A stretch of DNA of 41,798 nucleotides from Pseudomonadota bacterium (GCA_005777805.1 SXLG01000158.1:1-41798); one strand, 5' to 3'; counted from the stretch's first letter, positions 33,286 through 41,798 are shown. Made by a program: numbers and translations. Notes: generated from the letters alone by a model not told the origin.

Positions 33286-34452
33286 ATGATAAGTTTGTTT
33301 TACCGAAGCGCGAATGGCTTGGTGGCGATCGCGTTGCTGGCGCTGGGCGCACTCGTGTTCCCACCGCACGTCTTGGCTGCCAGCGCGGCCCCGGACCCGG
33401 CCAAGCTCCAGCAGCTCGTGGCTCCGATTGCCCTCTACCCCGATGCCCTCGCGGCCCAGGTCCTGATGGCCTCGACCTATCCGGTCGAGATCATCGAGGC
33501 GCAGCGCTGGGTGCAGGACAACCCCGACACCAAAGGCGACGCACTCCAGCAGGCCATGCAAGGGCAGAGCTGGAACGCCAGCGTCAAGTCGCTGACGGCC
33601 TTCCCGCAGGTCCTCCAGATGATGAGCGACAAGCTCTCGTGGACGACCGACCTCGGCAACGCTTTCCTGGCCCATCAATCTGATGTCATGAATGCCATTC
33701 AGACGCTGCGCCAGCGTGCGCAGGCGGCCGGCAATCTGGAGAGCAATGCGCAGCAGACCGTCACGGTCCAGAACCAGCCTGCGGGAACGCAGCCCCAGAC
33801 GATCATCATCGTCCCGGCCAACCCGCAGGTGGTCTACGTCCCGACCTACAACCCGACCCTGGTCTATGGCGTCTGGCCCTATCCCGCCTATCCGCCCTAC
33901 TATTATTACCCCCCCGGCTATGTCGCGACGGCCTCGCTTCTCTCCTTTGGTGCCGGCATGGCGGTCGGTGCGGCGCTCTGGGGCGACTGCAACTGGGGCC
34001 GTGGTGACGTCAACATCAACGTCAATAACTATAACCGATTCAACAACACCAACATCACCCGCAACCAGTGGCAGCAGAACTTCAATCAGCATCGTTCGAG
34101 CTGGCAGGCGGGCAATCAGCAACGCGCGGATCGTTTCGGCAAGGAGGGTTCCCTCTCGGACGCGCAGGCCCGCGACGCCTTCAAGGGGTGGGAGAACAAG
34201 GCGAGTGGGGACCGCGCCCGTTCGGGGGACGGTTTTGACCGTGACGGGAACCGGAGTGCGGGCGGTCGAAGTGACCGCGACCGGGGGTTCCTCGGAGGGG
34301 AGCGTGGCCTCGACGGCGACCGTGGCGGTGAGTTCGGCGGCGGTCGTTTTGGTGGCGACGGCTTCGGCGGCCGCAGCGGCGGCTTCGGCGGTGGTGGTGG
34401 TGGGAGGCGTGGCTTCGGCGGTGGCGGCGGTCGCGGCGGCGGCCGGCGCTGA
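33286..34452 (+). CDS. DUF3300 family exported protein
   Basis: Exported protein of 388 aa with a signal peptide (MISLFYRSANGLVAIALLAL to about VLAAS). The DUF3300 core spans about residues 38-220: KLQQLVAPIALYPDALAAQV, LMASTYPVEIIEAQRWVQDN, SVKSLTAFPQVLQMMSDKLS and VYVPTYNPTLVYGVWPYPAY. A helix-like Gly/Ala stretch and an Asn-rich region (INVNNYNRFNNTNI) follow. The C-terminus is extremely Gly/Arg/Asp-rich with many RGG-like units. All this is normal for the family, whose function is unknown. GGGAGG lies just before the ATG. The preceding 285-base gap holds the hairpin of the upstream gene and presumably its promoter; its stop is 64 bases before the TonB receptor. Confidence 0.88.
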   Translation: MISLFYRSANGLVAIALLALGALVFPPHVLAASAAPDPAKLQQLVAPIALYPDALAAQVLMASTYPVEIIEAQRWVQDNPDTKGDALQQAMQGQSWNASVKSLTAFPQVLQMMSDKLSWTTDLGNAFLAHQSDVMNAIQTLRQRAQAAGNLESNAQQTVTVQNQPAGTQPQTIIIVPANPQVVYVPTYNPTLVYGVWPYPAYPPYYYYPPGYVATASLLSFGAGMAVGAALWGDCNWGRGDVNINVNNYNRFNNTNITRNQWQQNFNQHRSSWQAGNQQRADRFGKEGSLSDAQARDAFKGWENKASGDRARSGDGFDRDGNRSAGGRSDRDRGFLGGERGLDGDRGGEFGGGRFGGDGFGGRSGGFGGGGGGRRGFGGGGGRGGGRR

Positions 34453-34516
34453 CCTTTCGACCCCGCGCAGAACCCGGCCCCTGGTCGTAGCCGCTCCCTG
34501 CTAAGGGACGGGCTGG

Positions 34517-36856
34517 GTGAGGCAGCGTGCGCACGATTTGATGGGCGTCGGAAGGCCGGCGAGGAAGCGCCGCAAGCCCGTCCTCCTCGCCTTGGTGGTG
34601 GCGGCGGTCGCGATGGTCCCCGGAGGGACGCGCGCCAACGCGACTCCGGCCGTCGAGCCTGCGCACCCAGCCGGCGTGGTCGACGATCGGCCGCCCGCGC
34701 GGCCCGCGTCCGGTGGGCACGTGGCACCGTCCGAGCCGGAGCTTCTTGACTGTAGCGCCGTCCCGGATGACCCGGACCACATCCCTTCGCACGAACTGAG
34801 CCGCCCGACGCAGGCACTGGACGCGCACATCGCCCCGGACGACGCAGATCACCCCCACTCGCACGGCTTCCACGACGAGCGGCCGCAGCCCGAGGGCGAA
34901 CCGGGCGAGAAGGTGATGTCGTTTGCGATCGACGAGCTGGTCGTGACCGCCAGCCCACTGCCGCGCACGGCGAGCCAGCTCGCGCGCGCGGTCTCGGTGC
35001 TCGAGGGCAAGGAGCTGCTGCAAGACCAGCAACCGACGATCGGTCAGACGGTCGCGGGCCTGCCCGGGGTCAGTGCGACCTGGTACGGCCCCGGCGCCAG
35101 TCGCCCGGTGGTGCGCGGTCTCTCGGGCCCGCGCGTGCTGGTTCTGGAAAATGCGCTCTCGACGCTCGATGTCGCCAGCGCGAGCGACGATCATGCCGTC
35201 TCGCTCGATCCGCTTGCCGTGACCGAGGTCGAGATCCTGCGCGGTCCGGCAAGCCTGCGTTTCGGGCCGGGGGCCGTGGGCGGAATAGTCAATACTATTG
35301 ACGGTCGATTGCCGACGCGTCCCGCCGAGGCGGCATTCGGCGGCAGCGTCCAGGCGCGCGGCGCGTCCGTGAATGGCAGTTTCAGTGGTGCCGCGGTGCT
35401 CGACGGTGGCGCCGGGCCGCTCGCCTGGCATCTGAGCGGCTCGGGCATGACCTCCGGCGATACCCAGATTCCGGGCTATGCCCGCTCCGCCGAACTCCGC
35501 CAGCGCGAGCCCCTGCCGCCCGGCGAGAAGGAGCCCTACGGCACTCTGCCGAACAGTGCGGTCGAGACCAACGGCTTCTCGGCCGGGCTCGCGTGGGTCG
35601 GCGACGGCTTCCATCTCGGAGCTGCGCCCTCGCTCTTCCAGTCCGATTACGGCGTGGTGGCCGAGCCCAACGTCACGATCGACCTCACGCAGAAGCGACT
35701 CGACCTCGGCGGGGCGATCGAGGACCCTCTGGCCTTCCTCCACGAACTCGCGTTGGACGCCCGTCTCGTCGACTACGTTCACACCGAATTAGAGGGCGAC
35801 GAGGTAGGCACTCGATTCAATAACCGTGGTTACGATCTGCGGGTAGAAGCGCTGCACGAACGGCTGGGCCTGATCGAGGGGGCAGCCGGTTTCCAGAGCC
35901 TCCGTTCGGACCTCGCAGCACTCGGCGAGGAGGCTTTCCTGCCGCCGAGTGTCGCGCAGGCCGAGGGCCTGTTCGTGATCGAGGAAGTCGATCTGTCTCC
36001 CCTCTCGGTCGAGCTGGGTGGCCGACTCGATGGCACGCGGGTCGATTCGAGCGGTGGTGAGGTTTTCGGGCCGCCAGTCGAGCGCAGTTTAGTCACCGGC
36101 AACATCGCCCTCGGACTCCTCTGGGACGCACCGGCCGAACAGAACCTGGCCCTCTACCTGAGCTGGATGCAGCGGCCGCCCAACGCCGAGGAACTCTATG
36201 CGCACGGTCCACATATCGCGCTTGACCGTTTCGAGATCGGCGACCCGAACCTCGGCTCCGAGGACTCGCTCGGCATCAGTGTCGGCGAGATCGGCAACTT
36301 TGGCCCCATCGACTGGTCGCTGAGCGCCTTCTACACCGATTTTTCGCGCTTCCTCACGCTCTTCCCGAACGGTCAGATCGAGGACGGTTTGCCTGTCGAG
36401 GTCTTCGCTGCTGTCCCGGCGCGCTTTGCCGGTGGCGAGGCCGAGCTGGCGTGGCACGTCTTCGACGATGCCGAATCGGCGCTGCACTTTGCCGGCCGCG
36501 TCGACGGTGTTCACGCGCGGCAGACGGATACGGGCGAGCCGCTGCCGCGTATTCCACCGGCGCGGCTCGGTGCCACCGTGACCTGGGAGCGTGGTCCTGC
36601 CCAGGTCGAACTCGATATGCTGCACGCCTTTGCCCAGGACGACGTCCCGCCAGGTGTGTTGCCGACGGCGGGTTACACCATGCTCGATCTCGAACTCTCC
36701 TGGGAGTTCGAGGCGATCGGTCCGGTGAAGCCGCTCCTCTTCTTCGCGATCATGAATCTGCTCGATGCCGAGGCCCGGGATGCGGCGTCGTTCCTGAAGG
36801 ACATCGCCCCGCTGCCCGGGCGCAACTTCACCGGCGGTGTGCAGATGACGTTCTGA
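34517..36856 (+). CDS. TonB-dependent outer-membrane receptor, ZnuD-like
   Basis: Outer-membrane protein of 779 aa. A signal peptide (basic KRRK, core PVLLALVVAAVAM) is followed by a segment with seven histidines between residues 88 and 119 (pattern DHPHSHGFHDE) before the TonB box IDELVVTA (138-145). The plug contains PGVSATWYGPGASRPVVRGL and VTEVEILRGPASLRFGPGAV. The barrel ends in MTF with a terminal Phe, the classical BAM signal. A His-rich N-terminus before the plug is unusual and, with the plug, resembles zinc receptors of the ZnuD group. The GTG at 34517 has AAGGGA about 8 bases upstream; an ATG at 34541 starts directly at the signal. A zinc or metal-chelate ligand is inferred. Confidence 0.88.
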   Translation: MRQRAHDLMGVGRPARKRRKPVLLALVVAAVAMVPGGTRANATPAVEPAHPAGVVDDRPPARPASGGHVAPSEPELLDCSAVPDDPDHIPSHELSRPTQALDAHIAPDDADHPHSHGFHDERPQPEGEPGEKVMSFAIDELVVTASPLPRTASQLARAVSVLEGKELLQDQQPTIGQTVAGLPGVSATWYGPGASRPVVRGLSGPRVLVLENALSTLDVASASDDHAVSLDPLAVTEVEILRGPASLRFGPGAVGGIVNTIDGRLPTRPAEAAFGGSVQARGASVNGSFSGAAVLDGGAGPLAWHLSGSGMTSGDTQIPGYARSAELRQREPLPPGEKEPYGTLPNSAVETNGFSAGLAWVGDGFHLGAAPSLFQSDYGVVAEPNVTIDLTQKRLDLGGAIEDPLAFLHELALDARLVDYVHTELEGDEVGTRFNNRGYDLRVEALHERLGLIEGAAGFQSLRSDLAALGEEAFLPPSVAQAEGLFVIEEVDLSPLSVELGGRLDGTRVDSSGGEVFGPPVERSLVTGNIALGLLWDAPAEQNLALYLSWMQRPPNAEELYAHGPHIALDRFEIGDPNLGSEDSLGISVGEIGNFGPIDWSLSAFYTDFSRFLTLFPNGQIEDGLPVEVFAAVPARFAGGEAELAWHVFDDAESALHFAGRVDGVHARQTDTGEPLPRIPPARLGATVTWERGPAQVELDMLHAFAQDDVPPGVLPTAGYTMLDLELSWEFEAIGPVKPLLFFAIMNLLDAEARDAASFLKDIAPLPGRNFTGGVQMTF

Positions 36857-36928
36857 AGCGTGCCGTCATGGCCTGCCGGAGCCGGCTCACTCGCGCCACC
36901 GGGTCGGCATCACGCGGGAGGAGGGGTG

Positions 36929-37699
36929 GTGAAGATTGATTTCGGAAGAACGGTGGACGACTACGGCACGCATCGGGCCGGCTTCCCGCCGAGTTTTTAC
37001 GATGCCCTCGGGGGCGAGGGCATCGCGATCGCGGGGCGCCATGCGATCGATCTCGGCACCGGCACCGGAACGCTGGCGCGGGGACTCGCCGCACGCGGTG
37101 CGCTCGTGATCGGGATCGATCCTTCAGATACAATGCTCGACGAAGCGCGGCGGCTGGCGCGCGCCGATGCGCTGGCGATCGACTTCCGCCGTGCCACTGC
37201 GGAGGAGACGGGACTGGCGGCCGCGAGCGCCGATCTCGTCAGCGCCGGTCAGTGCTGGCACTGGTTCGATCGACCACGCGCGGCGCGGGAGTGCCGTCGC
37301 CTTCTGCGGCCCGACGGCCTGCTCGTGATCGCGCACTTCGACTGGATTCCGCTGCCAGGCAACGTCGTCGAGGCGACCGAGCAGCTCATCCGGCAGCACA
37401 ACCCACGGTGGCTCCTCCACGGGGGCAGCGGGTTATACGGACTCTGGTTCGCCGACCTTGCCGCCGCCGGCTTCTTCGACCTGCGTAGCCGCTCGTTCGA
37501 CGAGGATGTGCTCTACAGCCATGCCGCATGGCGCGGCCGCATCCGCGCCAGCGCGGGCGTCGGGGCGAGTCTCTCGCCTGCGGCGGTGGCAGTCTTTGAT
37601 GCGGCCCATGCCGCGATGCTCGCCGAGCGCTTTGCAGACGAGCCGCTGCACGTCCATCACCGCGTCTTCTTCGTCACGGGCCGCCCGCCGCGGCACTGA
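36929..37699 (+). CDS. Class I SAM-dependent methyltransferase
   Basis: Protein of 256 aa with the class I SAM methyltransferase fold. Motif I is AIDLGTGTGTLARGLA, the post-I acidic end of strand 2 is VIGIDPSDTMLDEARRLA, and motif II is ADLVSAGQCWHWFDRPRAAR, followed by LLRPDGLLVIAHFDWIP. The QCWHWFD variant is a signature of a subgroup of methyltransferases of unknown substrate, related to small-molecule and quinone methyltransferases. The GTG at 36929 is chosen because a strong GGGAGGAGGGG sits directly before it; a longer frame to 36860 lacks family sense. The stop overlaps the convergent SGNH hydrolase gene by 26 bases. Confidence 0.85.
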   Translation: MKIDFGRTVDDYGTHRAGFPPSFYDALGGEGIAIAGRHAIDLGTGTGTLARGLAARGALVIGIDPSDTMLDEARRLARADALAIDFRRATAEETGLAAASADLVSAGQCWHWFDRPRAARECRRLLRPDGLLVIAHFDWIPLPGNVVEATEQLIRQHNPRWLLHGGSGLYGLWFADLAAAGFFDLRSRSFDEDVLYSHAAWRGRIRASAGVGASLSPAAVAVFDAAHAAMLAERFADEPLHVHHRVFFVTGRPPRH

Positions 37700-39125
37700 G
37701 GCCGCCATGCGCGGCGGCTTGATGCCTCCGGCTGTCACTCTGCGCCGCGTGCTGCGCGATCGATCCTGGAGACGCGGTTGGCCGCGGCGGAAGGACGCGC
37801 GCAAGGAGTGTCTCGGCCACGCCGGCGGCCAGAACACCGGCTCCGCGTGGCGTCATGTGCCCGAAGTCACCGGCAAACCGGTCATCGAACAGCTCCGCGT
37901 AGTCCGCCCCTGCAAGTTGCCCGATGAAGTTGGCCCGATTCTCGACCAATACAATGCCTGCCTGACCCTCCAGCATGGCCGCGAGCGGCTCGACCGGCCA
38001 CAGCGGGTACTGGACGGCCACCAGCGGTACGCCCCGCGCCGCGAGCAGTTCCGCCATCTGGCGGTAGTTCTCGCCCGTCACTGGCGGGAACTGGCCGGCG
38101 CTCGAGGGCCTGGTCAAATCCAGAGTAGCAGGAGCGGCGGCGAGACCCTGGAGCGCAGTGGTGATGCGCTGGCGCAGCAGCTCGGCCTGGGCCTCCGGCA
38201 CCAGCGCGCGGGCGGCCTCGAGCTGCGCTCTGGCCGCGTCTCGCGCGTCCCGGCGTTCGTTCCTGCCGGCCTGATCGAGCAGTCGCTCGGCCACCCACGC
38301 GCGCGCTGCCACGCCGACGCGGGCGCCCTCGGGCGCCTGCTCGATCAGGGCCCGGGCCCGGTCGAGTCGGCCGGCCGTTGCCCAGGCCATCGCCAGCTCG
38401 CCGCGCGTGCGGTGGTCGTCGGGCGCGGCGGCAAGCTCTCCCTCCATCTGGTTGAGCAGTTCGGTCAGGGCGGTCCTGGGCGTGATGCCCTCGCGTGCGG
38501 CGCGCTCGGCCGCCGCGACGAAGAGCCCACCGAGTCCGGCCCCACGGCCATCGGTTCCGGGCGGCGGCGGCGCGGGCGTCCTCACGCCGAGGTGGCGCGC
38601 GAGCTGCTCGGTGCAGAACCGGATCAGTTTGCCCACGCGCAGCGAGCGCGCGAGCCGCTGCCACCACGGCTCCTCGCCGTCGGCATCCCGCTCTGCAAAG
38701 AATCTGTGGTCGTTGACGCCCATCATGGCCACCACCACGTCGGGACGATGCCGCTCGAGCAGCTCCGGCAGGCGGGCCAGGATCCGTGTCGTGGTGGTTG
38801 CGGCGATGCCCTCGTTGACGACCGCGAAGTCGGTGCCGGGCCGGGCGCGTTCGAGCAGGCGCTCAAGCTGGCGGGGGTAGGCGTCCCTGCCGCCGAGTGC
38901 CGTGGTCGATTCGCCAAGGCAAAGGATGGAGACCGTGCCGGGATCAGAGCGGCCAGCGGGATTGAGACCGTGCTGCCGCTCGAGGAGGAGCCAGCCGCCG
39001 AGGCGCAGACCGCCCTCGACAACGACGAGAGCGACCGCGCAGCCCAGCGCCGCCAAGCCGGCGCGCTGGCGCCAGGTCAGGATGGATCGGGTCGAGCTCG
39101 GTTGGTGCGGGGTGGTGTCGGCCAT
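37674..39125 (-). CDS. SGNH/GDSL-type hydrolase with N-terminal anchor
   Basis: Protein of 483 aa. A single membrane segment (AGLAALGCAVALVVVEGGLR, residues 21-41) leads to an extracytoplasmic SGNH hydrolase. The block I Ser is S73 in LCLGESTTALGG, followed by NEGIAATTTTRI with a block II Gly, MMGVNDH (134-140) for block III, and a C-terminal D-x-x-H-like GDFGHMTPRGAG for block V. A helical insertion of about 200 residues with TPR-like character (LAMAWATAGRLDRARALIEQ) sits between blocks III and V, unusual for the family. GESTT is typical of AlgX/DltD-like and glycan O-acetyl esterases. It is 21 bases downstream of an alkylsulfatase-like MBL gene, so both are co-transcribed. Confidence 0.8.
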   Translation of the reverse strand: MADTTPHQPSSTRSILTWRQRAGLAALGCAVALVVVEGGLRLGGWLLLERQHGLNPAGRSDPGTVSILCLGESTTALGGRDAYPRQLERLLERARPGTDFAVVNEGIAATTTTRILARLPELLERHRPDVVVAMMGVNDHRFFAERDADGEEPWWQRLARSLRVGKLIRFCTEQLARHLGVRTPAPPPPGTDGRGAGLGGLFVAAAERAAREGITPRTALTELLNQMEGELAAAPDDHRTRGELAMAWATAGRLDRARALIEQAPEGARVGVAARAWVAERLLDQAGRNERRDARDAARAQLEAARALVPEAQAELLRQRITTALQGLAAAPATLDLTRPSSAGQFPPVTGENYRQMAELLAARGVPLVAVQYPLWPVEPLAAMLEGQAGIVLVENRANFIGQLAGADYAELFDDRFAGDFGHMTPRGAGVLAAGVAETLLARVLPPRPTASPGSIAQHAAQSDSRRHQAAAHGGLSAAAGGP

Positions 39126-39146
39126 GGGCAGTGCGGAGGCGTTGGA

Positions 39147-40397
39147 TCAGGCGCCGCCGGCCTCGCGCGCGGCGGCGCGAAAGACGCCCTTCGCCATCAG
39201 GCTCGACTCGCGGCGCGCGCGGGCCGTGTAGATCGCGGCTGCGCTCTCGCGCACGCCGGGTGCTGTGGCGTCGGCGGCCAGTGCGAATTCGACCAAATGA
39301 CAGGCGAGGTCGAGTCGGTCGCCTTCGGCCTGTGCGTGGGCTGCCCGCGCGAGGGCCGCGGCCCCGCCAGCAAGGTCTGAAATAGCGCGTGCCAGATCGC
39401 GCTCGGGCGCCGGCAACAGATGTGCCGGATTCTGGTCCCACCAGCCGCCATAGAGGCGCCACAGATTGCGGATGATGAAGCGTGGATCGTCGTATGTCGG
39501 CCGGAGGTAGGGACGTGCCAGCAGATCCTCGGGGAGCTGCACACCGGCCAGCACATCGTCGAGCCGGGCGCCCTCGTTCATGAAGCGCAGCGTCTGCTCG
39601 ACGATGGTCTCGAGCAGGCGCGCGCTCTCGTCAAGTGCCTGACGGACGCGGGCCGCGCCGAGGATCGGCGGGCCGTGACCCGGCATCAGCAGCTCGGCGC
39701 CGAGTTCCATCATGCGGCGCAGAGCCCGTGCCCACTCGCGTGGGTAGCGCTGAACCTTCTGTGGATTGCCGCAGTTGGGCGAGGCCCAGATGAAGAGGTC
39801 GCCGGTGTAGAGAGCGCGCCTCTCCGGGAGCCAGGCCCAGAGGTGATCGTCGGTCTCGCCGCGATCGTGGCGCAGCTCGATGCGACAGCCGCCCACATCC
39901 AGCACGTGGCTGTCGCGTACGGTCTCGTCGGGCTCGCGGAACTTCCTCGGGAAGGTCGGCTCGCCAAACCCGAATTGACGGGCGTTGATGAAACCGTTGA
40001 AACCACCGGTCAGGCGATAGCGCTCGAAGCGCTCGGGGCAGCTCTCGTGCGCGATGACATGCGTCGGCGGCTCGCCGCGTTCGCGCGCCTCCTGCTCGAA
40101 GGGCATGAGACCAAAGATATGATCGACGTGACCGTGCGTGTAGACCGCTGTGTGGACCCGTTTGGGCGACCAGCGCCGCACGCCTGCGTGGAGCTGGGCC
40201 GCATGAAAGAAGCTCGAGGTGTCGAGGAAGACGAGACCCTCGTCCGTGTCGACGGTGGCGACATTCGAGAACGCCGACATGAAACCGAGCCCGCTCGCGA
40301 GTTCCTCGAAGCCCACGAACGCGTTGCCCGGATGGACTTGCGTGCCCTCGAGCTCCCCCTGCCAGGCCCGCTCCCCGAGATCGAGAATGTCGCCCAT
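39147..40397 (-). CDS. MBL-fold alkylsulfatase-like hydrolase
   Basis: Protein of 416 aa in the metallo-beta-lactamase superfamily. Metal motif YTHGHVDHIFG (THGHVDH at 87-93), then HDRGETDDHLWAWLPE, LYTGDLFIWASPNCGNPQKV, and the late histidine MPGHGPPI. The C-terminal stretch DDPRFIIRNLWRLYGGWWDQ belongs to the alkyl-sulfatase dimerisation domain of SdsA1-type enzymes. It has no signal peptide, unlike secreted SdsA1. The lack of the third, SCP2-like substrate domain makes it shorter than full alkylsulfatases (usually over 600 aa). Hydrolysis of an alkyl sulfate or a related ester is therefore inference. It heads the leftward pair with the SGNH hydrolase; the promoter lies in or near the tandem repeat upstream. 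Confidence 0.82.
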   Translation of the reverse strand: MGDILDLGERAWQGELEGTQVHPGNAFVGFEELASGLGFMSAFSNVATVDTDEGLVFLDTSSFFHAAQLHAGVRRWSPKRVHTAVYTHGHVDHIFGLMPFEQEARERGEPPTHVIAHESCPERFERYRLTGGFNGFINARQFGFGEPTFPRKFREPDETVRDSHVLDVGGCRIELRHDRGETDDHLWAWLPERRALYTGDLFIWASPNCGNPQKVQRYPREWARALRRMMELGAELLMPGHGPPILGAARVRQALDESARLLETIVEQTLRFMNEGARLDDVLAGVQLPEDLLARPYLRPTYDDPRFIIRNLWRLYGGWWDQNPAHLLPAPERDLARAISDLAGGAAALARAAHAQAEGDRLDLACHLVEFALAADATAPGVRESAAAIYTARARRESSLMAKGVFRAAAREAGGA

Positions 40398-40462
40398 AGG
40401 TCCTCCGTCGAGTCCTCCCTAGCCGCTGCGATCGGCCGGGTGAAGCCGCGCGCTCGTCGTCG

Positions 40463-40625
40463 TGGGGGGCGGTGGTGAGGAAGGGCAGGCACGCAGTTGG
40501 GGTGGCTCGTCGCGGTGGTCCTGGGCGGCGCTGGTGAGGGAGCGCAGGCGCGCAGTTGCGATGGCTCCTCGCGGTGGTCCTGGGGGGCGCAGGCGCGCAG
40601 TTGGGGTGGCTCGTCGCGCTGGCTG
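40463..40625. repeat. 59-base tandem repeat, about 2.8 copies
   Basis: Copy 1 is 40463-40521, copy 2 is 40522-40580 (51 of 59 positions identical to copy 1), and copy 3 is 40581-40625, shortened by a 14-base deletion between GCGC direct repeats. The unit contains GCAGTTG-x-G-x-TGGCTC. The 59-base period is not a multiple of three, so it does not encode a repeated peptide. It fills most of the 249-base divergent gap between the alkylsulfatase-like and acyl-CoA dehydrogenase genes. Confidence 0.75.
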
Positions 40626-40646
40626 CGTCGGGCGGTGGCGGGGGCT

Positions 40647-41798
40647 ATGGCCCGGTCGGGCATGGGCTTTCGCTTCGAGTACGCGCGGCTGCCGGCGTCC
40701 GCCGGTGAGCTGCGGCAAGAGGTGCGCGAGTTCCTCGCCGAGGAACTGCGCGACTTCCCGGCCGAACTCCGGGCGCGTACCTGGATGGGCGTCGATCGCG
40801 AATTCAGCCGGAAGGTGGCGGCGCGCGGCTGGCTTGGATTGACATGGCCGCGACCTTACGGCGGCGCTGAGCGCAGTGCTTTCGAGCGCTACGTCCTGAT
40901 CGAAGAGATGCTTGCTGCGGGTGCGCCCGTCGGCCTGCACTGGATGGGCGATCGCCAGAGTGGCCCGCTGCTGCTGCGCTACGGCACCGAGGCGCAGAAG
41001 CTCGATCTCCTGCCGCGCTTCACCCGTGGCGAGATCTTCTTCTGCATCGGGATGAGCGAGCCCGACACCGGCTCGGACCTCGCTTCGGTGCGCAGCCGTG
41101 CCACGCGTACGGCCGAGGGTTGGCGGCTCGACGGCACCAAGGTCTGGACCAGCGGCGCCCATCTCTCCGACTACATGATCGGACTCTTCCGGACGCGGCC
41201 TGCCGGCGAACACCGCCACGAGGGGCTCTCGCAGCTCGTGGTGCCGCTGCGGACGCCGGGCATCGGCATCCGGCCGATCCGCGATCTCGGGGGTGTCGAG
41301 CATTTCTGTGAGGTCACGTTCGAGGATGCGCACGTTCCCGCGGAGAGTCTGGTCGGCGAGGAAGGTGGGGGCTGGGGACAGGTGATGGCCGAGCTGGCCT
41401 ACGAACGCAGCGGGCCCGAGCGCGTCCTCTCGTGCCATCCGCTGCTGGTCGAGCTGCTGCGCGAACTCGCTGACGGCGCCGCGGCGACCACGGCAACCGA
41501 ACGCGCTCACGTCGAGATCGGCCGGCGGGTCGCTCGCCTTGCGACCCTGCGCGGCATGTCGATCTCGGTCGCAGCTCTCCTCGCGCAGGGTAGGAACCCG
41601 CAGCTCGAGGCAAGCGTCATCAAGGACCTTGGCGCGATCTTCGAGCAGGAGCTGCCCGAGCTTGCCCAGGAACTGATCGCGTTGCCGCCATGTGCCGACG
41701 CGACGGCGCGGCCCTACCAGCGCGCGCTCGCCCATCTCGTGCAGAATGCGCCCTCGTTTTCGTTGCGCGGCGGCACGCGCGAAATTTTGCGCGGCATC
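40647..41798 (+). CDS. Acyl-CoA dehydrogenase family protein (3' end outside window)
   Basis: The frame from the ATG at 40647 stays open for 384 codons to the window end. It encodes a flavin-dependent acyl-CoA dehydrogenase: an all-helical N-terminal domain (GELRQEVREFLAEELRDFPA), the FAD-binding motif FFCIGMSEPDTGSDLASVRS, the strand TKVWTSGAHLSDYMIGLFRT, the hinge RDLGGVEHFCEVTFEDAHVP, and the C-terminal helical domain ending in the family's SFSLRGGTREILRGI. The last helices are cut off. A second ATG at 40662 could be the start. The gene lies divergent from the alkylsulfatase-like MBL gene, with the tandem repeat between. The catalytic Glu position cannot be fixed without an alignment. Substrate unknown; steroid or fatty acyl-CoA possible. 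Confidence 0.9.
   Translation, partial: MARSGMGFRFEYARLPASAGELRQEVREFLAEELRDFPAELRARTWMGVDREFSRKVAARGWLGLTWPRPYGGAERSAFERYVLIEEMLAAGAPVGLHWMGDRQSGPLLLRYGTEAQKLDLLPRFTRGEIFFCIGMSEPDTGSDLASVRSRATRTAEGWRLDGTKVWTSGAHLSDYMIGLFRTRPAGEHRHEGLSQLVVPLRTPGIGIRPIRDLGGVEHFCEVTFEDAHVPAESLVGEEGGGWGQVMAELAYERSGPERVLSCHPLLVELLRELADGAAATTATERAHVEIGRRVARLATLRGMSISVAALLAQGRNPQLEASVIKDLGAIFEQELPELAQELIALPPCADATARPYQRALAHLVQNAPSFSLRGGTREILRGI

Noticed and set aside
40419-41735. Open frame of 438 codons antisense to the acyl-CoA dehydrogenase
   Set aside because: The plus-strand frame shows all acyl-CoA dehydrogenase motifs, and the antisense product has none.
1-41798. CRISPR arrays, tRNA, rRNA, insertion sequences, integrases
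   Set aside because: No repeat-spacer pattern, no cloverleaf or rRNA-like stretch, and no transposase or integrase motif was found on reading both strands.

Overview
The window is very GC-rich, densely packed DNA, apparently chromosomal, from an uncharacterised Gram-negative bacterium. A TonB-dependent receptor, several secreted or lipid-anchored proteins, a DUF3300 protein and a Cys-rich secreted protein of a style common in uncultured deltaproteobacterial-grade lineages (Desulfobacterota, Myxococcota, Binatota-like) support this. The phylum is inference. I see no rRNA, tRNA, CRISPR array, insertion sequence or phage gene.

Bases 1-17586 are a surface-polysaccharide region. A decayed methyltransferase (1-480) and a frameshifted fragment (532-905) flank a leftward set of tightly overlapping genes, transcribed in this order: GT4 glycosyltransferase (start near 7029), DUF2142-type giant membrane protein, Wzx-like flippase, sulfotransferase, frameshifted fragment. 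A nucleotide-sugar epimerase runs divergently (7208-8221). A second leftward unit makes a GT4 enzyme and a WecA-like phosphoglycosyl transferase fused to a CapD-like N-terminal region, joined by a 24-codon ORF that overlaps both. Divergent from it are a 140-aa coiled-coil protein and a GT2-GT4 fusion. A secreted glycosidase-like protein with DUF4214-type repeats and a frameshifted zinc-ribbon methyltransferase complete the block. Between these last two lies a GC-rich, highly foldable stretch with two copies of one hairpin. Together the genes could activate a sugar, load it on undecaprenyl phosphate, extend it, flip it and sulfate the product.

Bases 17671-29129 are mixed metabolism. Rightward genes are a metallo-beta-lactamase-fold lipoprotein-like protein, a NylA-like amidase, a hotdog thioesterase and a secreted GH8 endoglucanase. 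Leftward is the set inositol monophosphatase, Pif1-like helicase, GH36 alpha-galactosidase. Rightward again is a unit of four genes (VOC protein, small lipoprotein, UspA, ion transporter) in which each stop overlaps the next start.

Bases 29260-41798 hold an enoyl-CoA hydratase coupled to a small lipoprotein, a 699-aa secreted protein with six Kazal-like domains, a DUF3300 protein, a TonB-dependent receptor with a His-rich N-terminus (ZnuD-like), a methyltransferase, a leftward pair of alkylsulfatase-like MBL hydrolase and SGNH hydrolase, a 59-bp tandem repeat, and an acyl-CoA dehydrogenase cut by the window end.
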